Source of the DNA: 66-474 sp035249175
GTDB lineage: Bacteria; Pseudomonadota; Gammaproteobacteria; Xanthomonadales; Rhodanobacteraceae
DNA: 64,000 bases
Direction of reading: 5' to 3'
Assembly (NCBI GenBank): GCA_035249175.1
Contig: DATFGT010000045.1
Coordinates: forward strand, 1 to 64,000
The translations under genes were made by a program, and so were the position numbers. Below the pieces are notes generated by a model. The model saw only the letters and a list, made by a program, of their open reading frames with translations. It was not told the DNA's origin and did no database searches. Numbering within the stretch: the first letter of the stretch is position 1; each line of letters opens with the position of its first letter. Positions 1-8,367 of the stretch are shown piece after piece.

Positions 1-983
1 CGGACCAGCTTCAGCTTTTCGGAAAACGAGCGGGCGTTTTCAATGAACAACCATTCGAAAACTCCGTTCGGTCCCGGCCAGTACGCATAATCCACGCCCA
101 TCGAGTCCATCCATTGCGGCGTGACCTGATGGCGATCGAGCAAGTCCTGCACTTCGCGCCAGGTGATTTCATCGCGCGTCGGATGCGGACCTTTCTTGTC
201 GCTGTACGCGGCGTACCAGTGATCCGAATAAGTGGGAATGCCGAATGAAACCTTGACCGGATCGATGCCGAGCCGCACCAGGTAATCGGCCATCCGCCGC
301 ATCCAGGGCAGGCCGGCAACGGGTCCGGGCGGCGTCAGGGCCGTATTCTGGTCGTAGGACATGAACGACATGAAGTCGCCGATCGCGGCCAGTTTCTTGA
401 AGTCGAAGGCACCTTTCCAGTTTTCATAAAGAAACTTGCTGAAATCGGAACTATCTGATGCCGGCACCGGCTGCTCCGCCTTGACCACCGCCATCGAAAT
501 CTTGAAGCCGTGGGCATGCAATGCCTTGGCAGCCTCGCGGTAGAAATCCGTGTAGGCATCGCCGTCGGTCACGTGCACGTTCTCGAGATCGAATTGCCAG
601 CCGTAGTAGTGATAGCGCTGCGCGTCGTACAGCATGATGTCGATCGCACGCGCCCGTGCCTTGGAGTCGTTCAAAAATGCGTGAATGCCCTCCTGGTCGA
701 AACTCGCGACGATCGGCATCACTTTGACATTGTTCGAAGCCGCGATCTGCAACACGCGCGGATCGACGCCGCCGTAGACCGTTCCGTATTTGTCGATGTG
801 ATAGGCCGCGGGCACGATGATGGATATCTGCGACGCATGCGCCTTGAAACTCTGCAGTGCGTCCAGCGTGTCCGTCATGTAGAACAGGTTTTCCGATTGG
901 ACGGATTGAGCCAAGGCACTGCCCGAGGCAAACACCAACGCGCACACGAGCAACAGGGCAAGACGAAAACGTTTCGATGTCAT
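1..983 (-). CDS. GH18-family glycoside hydrolase, exported (3' end beyond window)
   Basis: The open frame reads leftward off the window edge, so about 327 codons are present and the C-terminus is missing. It begins with a Sec signal peptide (MTSKRFRLALLLVCALVFA, cleavage after SALA). The next part reads as a YaaH-like GH18 TIM barrel. The GWQFDLENV segment, near residue 130, matches the GH18 DxxDxDxE active-site strand and ends in the catalytic Glu. MSFMSYDQ and the YWPGPNG region fit later barrel strands. Members of this family hydrolyse beta-1,4 GlcNAc polymers (chitin or peptidoglycan); the substrate here is unknown. An in-frame ATG at 992 is an alternative start, and neither start has a strong ribosome site. 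The gene is divergent from a TonB-dependent receptor, which suggests a shared role in glycan scavenging (inference). Confidence 0.8.
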   Translation of the reverse strand, partial: MTSKRFRLALLLVCALVFASGSALAQSVQSENLFYMTDTLDALQSFKAHASQISIIVPAAYHIDKYGTVYGGVDPRVLQIAASNNVKVMPIVASFDQEGIHAFLNDSKARARAIDIMLYDAQRYHYYGWQFDLENVHVTDGDAYTDFYREAAKALHAHGFKISMAVVKAEQPVPASDSSDFSKFLYENWKGAFDFKKLAAIGDFMSFMSYDQNTALTPPGPVAGLPWMRRMADYLVRLGIDPVKVSFGIPTYSDHWYAAYSDKKGPHPTRDEITWREVQDLLDRHQVTPQWMDSMGVDYAYWPGPNGVFEWLFIENARSFSEKLKLV

Positions 984-1614
984 TTTGTTCATATGTCGTC
1001 CAGTGGCCTCATCGGCCGGCAATCAAGAGGCCCTAAATATTTGCTGCGCTCACGCCGTTCCTTGAGGTTCCCAAAGTCACGAGGCTCCATATCAATCCCC
1101 GAACGAGAACGCGATCGACGAACGCACGCGGAAGATGCCATCGCCGGCGAGCGCGCACCTTGTCCGTCACACCGTGACGAAGCCGAGCGCGCAACAAGAC
1201 CCGCGAGATGATGAAGGTGCGTTCATCGCCCCCGGGGATCGTACAGCATGCGAACAGGTGAGTAGAGGCAAGCTGAACACGGCCGGCGCTTGTTCGCTGC
1301 GGCCGCAGCACGCGTCGGAATACGCGGCAGACAGCGGGCTTCAAGACCTTTCAGGCGTTACCGCCGGTAACGAAACCATAACCGCCAGCTATGTCGGGTG
1401 ACTGTCTTTTCATTGGTGGTTTTTGGCGGCCGGTGAGTATGCTCGGCACCATGCCGCGAGGGCGGCATTCCGTGCAGGAACAGCCGTCAAACCCAGTGTG
1501 ATGCAGCCGCTCGAACCACTCGGCCTTCGCACATCATGCACGACGCGATGAAGCAAACAACAGTGACCGCGGCAAGGTCGCTGGCCGTGTTTCACCACTT
1601 GGGGAGTATGCACC
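984..1614. other. Divergent intergenic region, no gene recognised
   Basis: These 630 bases separate the GH18 gene from the TonB-dependent receptor. Short frames on both strands show no family resemblance, no convincing ribosome site and no signal peptide, so I do not call them genes. The stretch must hold both promoters and contains a perfect palindrome listed separately. Confidence 0.6.
1356..1372. promoter_or_regulatory. 17-nt palindrome, candidate repressor operator
   Basis: CGTTACCG and CGGTAACG are perfect 8-base inverted arms around a single C. Size and symmetry fit operators of LacI-type sugar repressors, which often control TonB-dependent receptors in Xanthomonadales. It lies about 240 bases upstream of the receptor start, which is rather far for a simple operator. 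No repressor gene is nearby. The regulatory role is inference. Confidence 0.35.
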
Positions 1615-4600
1615 ATGAAGAGCAAGTCTCTGCGCACGTCGCACCGCAACAACCTCTTCCAGCGCAAGGCCTTGGCCATTGCCATTGGTTCCGTTGCCTT
1701 GGGCTTTGCAGGTGCGGCGTGGGCGCAGGCCACCAACGGCACCATCTACGGTACCGTTCCGGCAGCACCAGGCGAAACCATCCAGATCACCGGCGGCGCG
1801 GGTTACAACCGCGCCATCACGGTGGGACCCTCCGGCAAATATTCGATCACCCTTCCCGTCGGCACGTACACGGTGTCGCTATTGCAGGATGGCAAGGTGG
1901 TGCAGAGCCGAACCGGCGTCACGCCGGCGGCGGCCGGTGCCGTCGCCGTGGATTTTGCGTCCGCGAACGCAGGCGCCAGGACCCTCGGCGCAGTGAACGT
2001 CACCGCCAACGCGATTCCCGCGATCGACGTGACCACCACCAACCAGGTCACCACGATCACGGCCAAGCAGCTCCAGCAACTGCCGCTGCAGCGCACGGCC
2101 GAGGACATCGCGATGCTGGCGCCGGGTGTCAACATGGGTTCGCCTGAACTGGCGGGCGGGCCGCTGGGCACGCCGATCAATGTGTTCGGCGGTGCCACGA
2201 CGGCCGAGAACGCGTACTACCTCGACGGCATGAACACCACCGAGCTCCTCAACAATCAAGGTGGCATAAGCCTGCCGTACGGCGTCATCGAGCAGCAGCA
2301 GACTTTCATCTCCGGCTATGGCGCACAGTACGGTCGCTCGATCGGCGGTGTGATCAACCAGATCGGCAAGAGCGGTTCCAACGAGTGGCACTTCGGTGTA
2401 CGCGCCTTGTGGCAGCCGGCGAGGTTGCGGGCCGACCCCGTCAATTACTATTACGCCAATCCCCTCGTGACCGATCCCGGGGAACAGCCCGGGGATCTGC
2501 AGCGTTACCGCAAGGGTAACCGCTCCAGTGAAACCATCTACGACGCCTACGCCAGCGGCCCGATCATCAAGGACAAGCTGTTTTTCTTCTTGGGCGTCGA
2601 GCAGGACAACAGCCATTTCAGCACGACGGATTCCAACGTCGGAACCACGTACAGGAACTTTTACACCGTACATCAGCCGAAGGTGTACGCCAAGCTGAAC
2701 TGGAACATCAACGACAGCAACATCCTGAGCTTGACGGGCTTGCAGAATTCCTCCAAGCAATGGGGGTCGTACAACGCTTTTGATTACGATACCAAGCAGG
2801 TCGTTCCCGACACCGCGGGTCTGAACCAGACCAGCAAGACCACTTTCCGCATGTGGGTGGCAAATTACACGTCGTATCTGACGGACGACCTGACCCTGAA
2901 TGCGACGCTCGGAAAGATGCACGGCCACTATTACACCGCGCAGCCGGCGTTCCCGGGGTTCGATCCATCGCTGCCGCACATCGCGAGCGCTTCCTACCAG
3001 GATCCGGCATTCCTTCCGCCCGGCAGCACGGGCTTCGACAACGCTCAGAACAACTCGACCGAGTCCCTCCCAGGCCACCGGGAAACGATCCAGAACTACC
3101 GCCTGAGCCTCGACTACAAGTGGGGTACCCACGATTTCCAGGTCGGCATCGACAACATCAATTCATGGGATTTGGAGGACGGCTACCAGAACACCGGGCC
3201 GGGTTATCAATGGATCTACGGGCAAAGCGATCCCGGCCAGCCGATCTTCGCCGGGAATCCCGCCGTCCCACCCTATGTCGGTCCCTCCACCCAGTGCGAT
3301 GCAGGTCATTGCTACTACGTGCAACAGCACGTCGACCTGAGCATCGCATCCGTGCATGTCGCCCAACGCGCCCAGTACGTCATGGACAACTGGCAGATCA
3401 CGCCGAATTTCCTGCTGACTCTGGGTCTGCGCAACGACCAGTTCGTCAACTACGACGCGTCGGGCACCCCCTACATCCGCCTGACCAAACCGCAGTGGGC
3501 GCCGCGTATCGGTTTCAGTTGGGACGTGCACGGTGATTCCACCTTGAAGGTGTTCGGCAATGCCGGGCGCTATTACCTGGCGCTGCCGAACCAGGTCGCA
3601 TTGTCGATTGCCAACCCGGTGGTGAATGCGGGACTGTACGGAACCTACTCCGGCATCGACCCGGCGACCGGCGAGCCGATCGGGTTCACTCCCCTTCCGC
3701 AAAATCCCGCGACCGGGGTGTCGATCGACAGCGAATACGGCCAAGCCAAGGATCCGCGTATCTCCGCCGCGCAGAACATCAAGGCCGAGTTTTCCGACAA
3801 TTACGTGATGGGCATGCAGCAACAGTTTGAAATGATGGGAAGCAAATGGGTGTTCACCGCTGCCGGCACCTACCAGAAGATGGATCGCATCATCGACGAC
3901 TACGACTCGGTCCAGAACGAGTGCACGGCGGGTCGGGCGCAAGGCTACGCCTGGATGACGGCTGCGACCTGTACCGACTGGGCCCAGAGCCTGATCCTGA
4001 TCAACCCTGGCGAGACCAGCCACATCCTGATGAAGGCGCCGGACGGGAGCCTCGTCCCGGTCACCATGACCATGGCCGATCAGGGTTTCACGAGGGGAGC
4101 GATCCGCAAGTACTACGCATTGAACCTGTCGCTGGAACACGCCTGGGACGGCAAGTGGTTCGCCAAGTTCGACTACGTGTTCTCGCGCACATGGGGCAAT
4201 ACGGAAGGGCCGGTCAGCACCTACTCGCAACAAAGCGGATCCTACGAATCGATCACCACCGCCTGGGACTTTCCGGAAAGAATGGAGTGGTCTTATGGTG
4301 AGTTGCCCAACAGCCGCAGGCACCAGATCAAGATTTTCGGCGCCTACGCGCTCAACCCGGAGTGGACGGTCGGCGCCAACCTGTACATCGCGTCGGGCAC
4401 GCCGCGCCTGTGCCGTGGCCGGTATGGACCGGACCAGATTCGCCTGCACGGTTCCAGCACCTACTACTGGTGCGGCGGTGTACCGGCCCCGCCGGGATCA
4501 CATGGAACCACGCCCTGGACGAAACGCGTGGATCTGAGCGTCGATTACAAGCCGGCATGGGCTGGACGCAGGCTCGATTTCAATCTTGCCGCGTTCAATA

Positions 4601-4734
4601 TATTCAATAAGCAAACGCCGGTGTTCTACAACGACGTGTTCGGAACGACCAGCAGTCCGAATTCCAATTACGGGCAGGTGCAAGATACCCTCGCGCCACG
4701 CAGCGTCAGATTCTCGGTGTCGTACGATTTCTGA
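1615..4734 (+). CDS. TonB-dependent receptor, Oar-like, with N-terminal carboxypeptidase-regulatory-like domain
   Basis: This is a 1039-residue outer-membrane receptor. A long signal peptide ends at AAWAQA (about residue 37). A small beta-sandwich domain (about 40-110) of the carboxypeptidase-regulatory-like type follows. Next come a plug domain (about 120-240, with VNVTANAIPAIDV and YLDGMNTTELL) and a beta-barrel ending in the terminal aromatic signature FSVSYDF. It imports a large ligand using TonB energy; the ligand cannot be read from sequence. The divergent GH18 gene makes a glycan a reasonable guess. A GGGGAG-like ribosome site precedes the ATG and a strong terminator follows, so it is probably monocistronic. 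The GC-rich antisense frames over it are shadows. Confidence 0.92.
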   Translation: MKSKSLRTSHRNNLFQRKALAIAIGSVALGFAGAAWAQATNGTIYGTVPAAPGETIQITGGAGYNRAITVGPSGKYSITLPVGTYTVSLLQDGKVVQSRTGVTPAAAGAVAVDFASANAGARTLGAVNVTANAIPAIDVTTTNQVTTITAKQLQQLPLQRTAEDIAMLAPGVNMGSPELAGGPLGTPINVFGGATTAENAYYLDGMNTTELLNNQGGISLPYGVIEQQQTFISGYGAQYGRSIGGVINQIGKSGSNEWHFGVRALWQPARLRADPVNYYYANPLVTDPGEQPGDLQRYRKGNRSSETIYDAYASGPIIKDKLFFFLGVEQDNSHFSTTDSNVGTTYRNFYTVHQPKVYAKLNWNINDSNILSLTGLQNSSKQWGSYNAFDYDTKQVVPDTAGLNQTSKTTFRMWVANYTSYLTDDLTLNATLGKMHGHYYTAQPAFPGFDPSLPHIASASYQDPAFLPPGSTGFDNAQNNSTESLPGHRETIQNYRLSLDYKWGTHDFQVGIDNINSWDLEDGYQNTGPGYQWIYGQSDPGQPIFAGNPAVPPYVGPSTQCDAGHCYYVQQHVDLSIASVHVAQRAQYVMDNWQITPNFLLTLGLRNDQFVNYDASGTPYIRLTKPQWAPRIGFSWDVHGDSTLKVFGNAGRYYLALPNQVALSIANPVVNAGLYGTYSGIDPATGEPIGFTPLPQNPATGVSIDSEYGQAKDPRISAAQNIKAEFSDNYVMGMQQQFEMMGSKWVFTAAGTYQKMDRIIDDYDSVQNECTAGRAQGYAWMTAATCTDWAQSLILINPGETSHILMKAPDGSLVPVTMTMADQGFTRGAIRKYYALNLSLEHAWDGKWFAKFDYVFSRTWGNTEGPVSTYSQQSGSYESITTAWDFPERMEWSYGELPNSRRHQIKIFGAYALNPEWTVGANLYIASGTPRLCRGRYGPDQIRLHGSSTYYWCGGVPAPPGSHGTTPWTKRVDLSVDYKPAWAGRRLDFNLAAFNIFNKQTPVFYNDVFGTTSSPNSNYGQVQDTLAPRSVRFSVSYDF

Positions 4735-4756
4735 GTGCTCCCTGCTCACTCTCCGC

Positions 4757-4782
4757 CGCCGGGCTCCGCCCGGCGTTTTTTT
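4757..4782 (+). terminator. Rho-independent terminator of the TonB-dependent receptor gene
   Basis: The stem CGCCGGG / CCCGGCG with a 5-base loop is followed by seven T. It lies 23 bases past the stop codon. A second perfect hairpin (12-bp stem GCGACCGCCACC, 3-base loop, 4783-4809) follows directly but has no T-run of its own. Confidence 0.85.
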
Positions 4783-4907
4783 GCGACCGCCACCCTCGGT
4801 GGCGGTCGCCCTCCAGTCACCGCTGGCGAGGTATCAGAATCTCCCGGCGATTTTGACAGCGGTCCACCGATTCGGCGTTTAGTATTGACATCACCGTCGA
4901 CCATGAA

Positions 4908-6539
4908 GTGAATACGTTTTCGATGTCGCAATCCGTGCACGATCCATCACAACGGCAGCTATCCCCGGTGGCCGCGCGCTTCCTTGCCCGGGCGCGCAGG
5001 GAATGGGAACAACGGCAATTCGACGCCGCCGAAGGATCGCTCAACAGTGTGCTCGCGCTGGCACCTGATTGTCTGGATGCGGTCCGGCTGCGGGGCATGG
5101 TGGCACAGCGTCGTGGCCATCACGCCAAGGCCGCCGACTGCTTCCGCAAGGTCCTCGCGACTTGGCCCGAGGATGACGAACTGCATGTCGGACTCGGCAT
5201 CGCACTGTTCGAACTGGCCCAGCCCGAACAGGCAATCGCCCATTTCCGGCAAGCCTGCGCGCTCGCGCCGAATTCCGCATCGGCGTGGTTCAACCTGGGC
5301 GAAGCGCTCGGGCGGCATGCGCATTCGCAGGATTCGGTTGCGGCGTTGCGACGCGCGATCGAACTCGATCCCTCGCATGTTTCGGCACGATTGTCGCTGT
5401 CTCGGGTGCAGGCCAGTCTGGGGCACATCGATGCTGCGGTGAAGGGCTATCGCGAGGTGGTCCGCCGCGATCCCGGCAACGCCGAGGGCTGGTTCGGCCT
5501 GTCCAACCTCAACACCGTTCGCTTCGACGCTGCCGACGCGGCACGAATGCAGCATGCGTTGGGCCGCCCCGGCCTGGTTGGCCGTGAATACGAGTTGCTT
5601 GCCTTCAGTTACGCGAAGGCTCTGGAAAACCATGGCGAGTATGCGCAGGCCTACGACGTGTTCGCGCGCGCCAACGCTTCGCGCCGCCAGCGGGTGAAGT
5701 GGGATGCTGCGGGCGAGCGCAGACGAGTCACGGCAATCCTGGATGCGTTCGCGAAGGATCTGCCCTTGCCGCTCGATCCGCAGCTCGGCCGCGAAGCCAT
5801 CCTGATCGTCAGCATCCCGCGTTCCGGCTCCACCCTGGTCGAGCAGATCCTCGCTTCGCACCCCGAGGTTGAGGGTGCGAACGAGATCAAGGACATGACA
5901 CAGGTCATCGATGCGGAAACGCACCGCCGCAATTCAGCCCGCTTCAATTCGGCATTCCCGCTGTGGGTTCCTGATGCGACGCCCGAAGACTGGCAGCGCC
6001 TCGGCCGCGAATACCTCGCGCGCACTGCACGCTGGCGCGAACGCAAACCGCGCTTCACCGACAAAAGCCTGGTGACGTGGTATCTGGTGGGCGCGGCACT
6101 GGCGATGATGCCAGCCGCGCGCGTGGTGATCGTGCGGCGCGATCCGGTGGAAACCTGCCTGGGTTGCTTCCGCCAGTGCTTCAGCGAAAACAGCGGCTTC
6201 GCCTGCAACATGGACGAGCTGGCCGATTACTGCGTCGACTTTCTCCGCCTTACGCGCTTCTGGCTGGGCAAATATCCGGATCGCGTGATGGACCTCCAAT
6301 ACGAGTCGCTGGTCGCCCATCCGGAAGCCGAGGTGCGCCGGCTACTGGGCTTCTGCGACCTGCCCTTCGATCCCGCGTGCGTCGAGTTCCACAAGACCGC
6401 GCGCACCGTGCAGAGCCTTCCGAGTGCGGCGCAAGTGCGGCAGCCGATCCGCCGCGATACTGCACGCAGCGCGCTGTACGGCGACAAGCTCGATCGACTG
6501 CGCCAGCGCTTGCGTGACGCCGGCGTGCTGGCGGCGTGA
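4908..6539 (+). CDS. TPR-repeat sulfotransferase
   Basis: This is a 543-residue two-part protein. The N-terminal half (about 20-230) holds tandem TPR units, with patterns such as AWFNLGEALG and A-rich helix pairs. The C-terminal half is a sulfotransferase: IPRSGSTLVEQIL (near 300) is the 5'-phosphosulfate loop for PAPS and VIVRRDPVETCLGCF (near 405) is the 3'-phosphate loop. It should move a sulfuryl group from PAPS to a protein or glycan acceptor that the TPRs may recruit. There is no signal peptide, so it is probably cytoplasmic. The reported start is GTG; ATG at 4923 is an alternative and neither has a clear ribosome site. It overlaps the downstream amidase by four bases (GTGA), so the two are likely co-translated. 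Confidence 0.88.
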   Translation: MNTFSMSQSVHDPSQRQLSPVAARFLARARREWEQRQFDAAEGSLNSVLALAPDCLDAVRLRGMVAQRRGHHAKAADCFRKVLATWPEDDELHVGLGIALFELAQPEQAIAHFRQACALAPNSASAWFNLGEALGRHAHSQDSVAALRRAIELDPSHVSARLSLSRVQASLGHIDAAVKGYREVVRRDPGNAEGWFGLSNLNTVRFDAADAARMQHALGRPGLVGREYELLAFSYAKALENHGEYAQAYDVFARANASRRQRVKWDAAGERRRVTAILDAFAKDLPLPLDPQLGREAILIVSIPRSGSTLVEQILASHPEVEGANEIKDMTQVIDAETHRRNSARFNSAFPLWVPDATPEDWQRLGREYLARTARWRERKPRFTDKSLVTWYLVGAALAMMPAARVVIVRRDPVETCLGCFRQCFSENSGFACNMDELADYCVDFLRLTRFWLGKYPDRVMDLQYESLVAHPEAEVRRLLGFCDLPFDPACVEFHKTARTVQSLPSAAQVRQPIRRDTARSALYGDKLDRLRQRLRDAGVLAA

Positions 6540-7348
6540 ACGCTGCAATGCGTCCCTCCGGATGGGGCAACCGCCCGCGGAAGCGGCAGCCATACATCTG
6601 GCAACTTGCGGTCATGGTTTTGGCCGTGACCGCGGTGGCAGCTTGCTCGCCGCTGCCACCGCGCAACCTGGTCGCGACATGGGTGCCTTCGAAAAATTAC
6701 GACATCCGCAAACCGCAGTTGATCGTGCTTCACTTCACCAACCAGGGTTCCGTGCAGCAAGCCTTGGACACCCTGCGCACCCACAATAGTGGCGGCCCGG
6801 TCAGTGCACACTACCTGATCGGCCGCGACGGCCACATCTACCAACTGGTCAGTGACGTCGACCGGGCGTGGCACGCGGGCCCGGGCCGCTGGGGCACGAT
6901 CACCGACGTCAACTCAGCGTCCATCGGCATCGAGATCGACAACAATGGCCACGTCCCGTTTCCGCCCGCGCAGATCGCAAGTCTCATCAGTCTGCTGACC
7001 GACCTCACCACGCGCTGGAACATTCCGCGCGCGCAGATCATCGGCCACGAGGACATGGCACCGTCACGGAAGGACGATCCGGGTCCACTGTTCCCGTGGG
7101 CGACGCTGGCGGCTGACGGTTTCGGTTTGTGGCCCGATCCGGTCGCCACCCTGCCCGACCCGCCACCCAGTTTCGATCCGTGGATGGCGCTGACCGCGAT
7201 CGGCTATTCGCTGGACGATCCGCCAGCCGCCGTGCGCGCCTTCCACAACCATTTTCGCGGCACGGGCGGCGACACGCTGGACGCCGAGGATCTGCGCATC
7301 CTCTACAACCTCGTCGGGAAAATCGAGCGCGGCGCTACCGAGCACTAG
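6536..7348 (+). CDS. N-acetylmuramoyl-L-alanine amidase, lipoprotein (AmiD-like)
   Basis: This is a 270-residue amidase_2 family protein that cleaves the MurNAc-L-Ala bond of peptidoglycan or its turnover fragments. An N-terminal hydrophobic segment ends in a lipobox (AVAAC, Cys near 37), so it should be lipid-anchored. Zinc ligands are visible as the His in IVLHFTNQ, the His in IIGHEDMAPSRKDDPG and the Asp in that same stretch. SAHYLIGRDGHIYQLV is the usual family core, and a PGB-like tail follows at 215-265. The start is GTG, overlapping the sulfotransferase stop by four bases; ATG at 6548 is an alternative. AmiD recycles outer-membrane-attached peptidoglycan in E. coli. Confidence 0.9.
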   Translation: MNAAMRPSGWGNRPRKRQPYIWQLAVMVLAVTAVAACSPLPPRNLVATWVPSKNYDIRKPQLIVLHFTNQGSVQQALDTLRTHNSGGPVSAHYLIGRDGHIYQLVSDVDRAWHAGPGRWGTITDVNSASIGIEIDNNGHVPFPPAQIASLISLLTDLTTRWNIPRAQIIGHEDMAPSRKDDPGPLFPWATLAADGFGLWPDPVATLPDPPPSFDPWMALTAIGYSLDDPPAAVRAFHNHFRGTGGDTLDAEDLRILYNLVGKIERGATEH

Positions 7349-7373
7349 GTTTGCGGCGATGCCGCAAGACGCA

Positions 7374-7407
7374 GCGCGCGGCAGCCATCCCGGCAACTGC
7401 CGCGCGC
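7374..7407. terminator. GC-rich hairpin between convergent genes
   Basis: The stem GCGCGCGGCAG / CTGCCGCGCGC (11 perfect pairs, 12-base loop) sits between the amidase and PEP-CTERM gene ends. There is no T-run immediately after it on either strand, so termination is plausible but unproven. Confidence 0.4.
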
Positions 7408-7425
7408 CACAGCCTCGTGCTTTAT

Positions 7426-8028
7426 TCAAGCTTGCTGGCGACGCCGCTGCCAACCGTAGCCGATGCCAAGGAGCAACAGCCCGAGGCCGAACAGCCCCAG
7501 TTCACCCGGTTCCGGAACGGACAAGGTCACGTTGGCGGCGCCCGGCGAAGTCACGAAATCGGTGAACAGGTAAAAGTCCGTCCGGTTCGGAAGCGGCGGA
7601 TTGGCGAAGAACGACACGGTGAACAGCTCGCCGACAGCGGGCAGTGACTCGGGGCAATCGTCCGTCGCCAAATCGGGCGGAATACTGGAACACTCGAGCT
7701 CGTTGCCGCTACGCGACCCCCCCGCGGGAACGACAAACTGGAACGTGAACGTGCCGACGGCATGGCGGGTGACGTTGTTCATCCACAGGCAGTAAGTGAA
7801 GCCTGTCGTGTCGACGCCCAGAACGTCATGGCAGGGCAGGAAATCCACCCGGTAGGTATGGTTGATTTCACCGATGCTGCAAGGCGCGCTGCTGGTACAG
7901 AAGGGCGCCGTCACCGGAGGAAGGGCGCTCTCTGCGGGCGGATCGAAAACCACCCGCGTCGCAAACGCCGCCGGCGCAGTGATGGCAAGGACAACGGCTG
8001 CGAATCCCAGAACCAGATAACGTCTCAT
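7426..8028 (-). CDS. PEP-CTERM sorting domain protein, exported
   Basis: This is a 200-residue secreted protein of unknown function. A signal peptide (MRRYLVLGFAAVVLAITAPA) leads a beta-rich body with several Cys. The tail carries the exosortase sorting signal: VPEPGELG, a hydrophobic helix, then GWQRRRQQA. Exosortase (EpsH) processes such tails and the product usually goes to the surface or an exopolysaccharide matrix. No exosortase gene is in this window. I chose the ATG at 8028 over a longer frame (to 8268) because GAGGG lies about nine bases upstream and the signal peptide begins there. A candidate sigma-54 promoter lies about 75 bases upstream. Confidence 0.85.
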   Translation of the reverse strand: MRRYLVLGFAAVVLAITAPAAFATRVVFDPPAESALPPVTAPFCTSSAPCSIGEINHTYRVDFLPCHDVLGVDTTGFTYCLWMNNVTRHAVGTFTFQFVVPAGGSRSGNELECSSIPPDLATDDCPESLPAVGELFTVSFFANPPLPNRTDFYLFTDFVTSPGAANVTLSVPEPGELGLFGLGLLLLGIGYGWQRRRQQA

Positions 8029-8367
8029 CACTGAACACCCTCTCGGTTTGCGGGCTGGCGGCGGAACCGCGAAGTGGATTTTTCGCCCTGTGCCTCGTGT
8101 ACTGCATGTCACATGCCATGACCTTAAGCCATTGTTTTCGCTACGCCTTGGCCAAGAAAGCTCAACCAATTTGTAAGTTTTATCGACGTTCCATTCCGGC
8201 TGTGCACCCGAAAGGTCATTCAACTCGCTGTCTCCGATGACTTTTGCGGCGTGCAGGAATCGACGCAAAGATGTAAACGTCTTCGACAGACCTGCGCTCG
8301 CGGGTGAGCCCGATCCGCGCAGCGGGCGCCCAGATACGCAATCCCGTCGTGCAGCGCAATGAATGGG
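8029..8367. other. Intergenic region upstream of the PEP-CTERM gene
   Basis: These 339 bases lie between two minus-strand genes. They contain the PEP-CTERM leader and the candidate -24/-12 promoter. In 8120-8367 I see no gene, RNA structure or terminator that I can support. Confidence 0.5.
8103..8118 (-). promoter_or_regulatory. Candidate sigma-54 (-24/-12) promoter of the PEP-CTERM gene
   Basis: On the minus strand this reads TGGCATGTGACATGCA: a GG, exactly ten bases, then GC, with TGGCA at -24 and TGC at -12 as in the RpoN consensus. The start point would be near 8091, giving a leader of about 60 bases. Sigma-54 control with the PrsK/PrsR pair is known for PEP-CTERM genes. The match is by eye only. 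Confidence 0.45.

Noticed and set aside
1135..1401. 88-codon open frame in the GH18-receptor gap
   Set aside because: No ribosome site, no family resemblance, and a composition like random GC-rich DNA.
4783..4809. Second hairpin after the receptor terminator
   Set aside because: It has a perfect stem but no T-run on either side in the right orientation; not called as a separate terminator.
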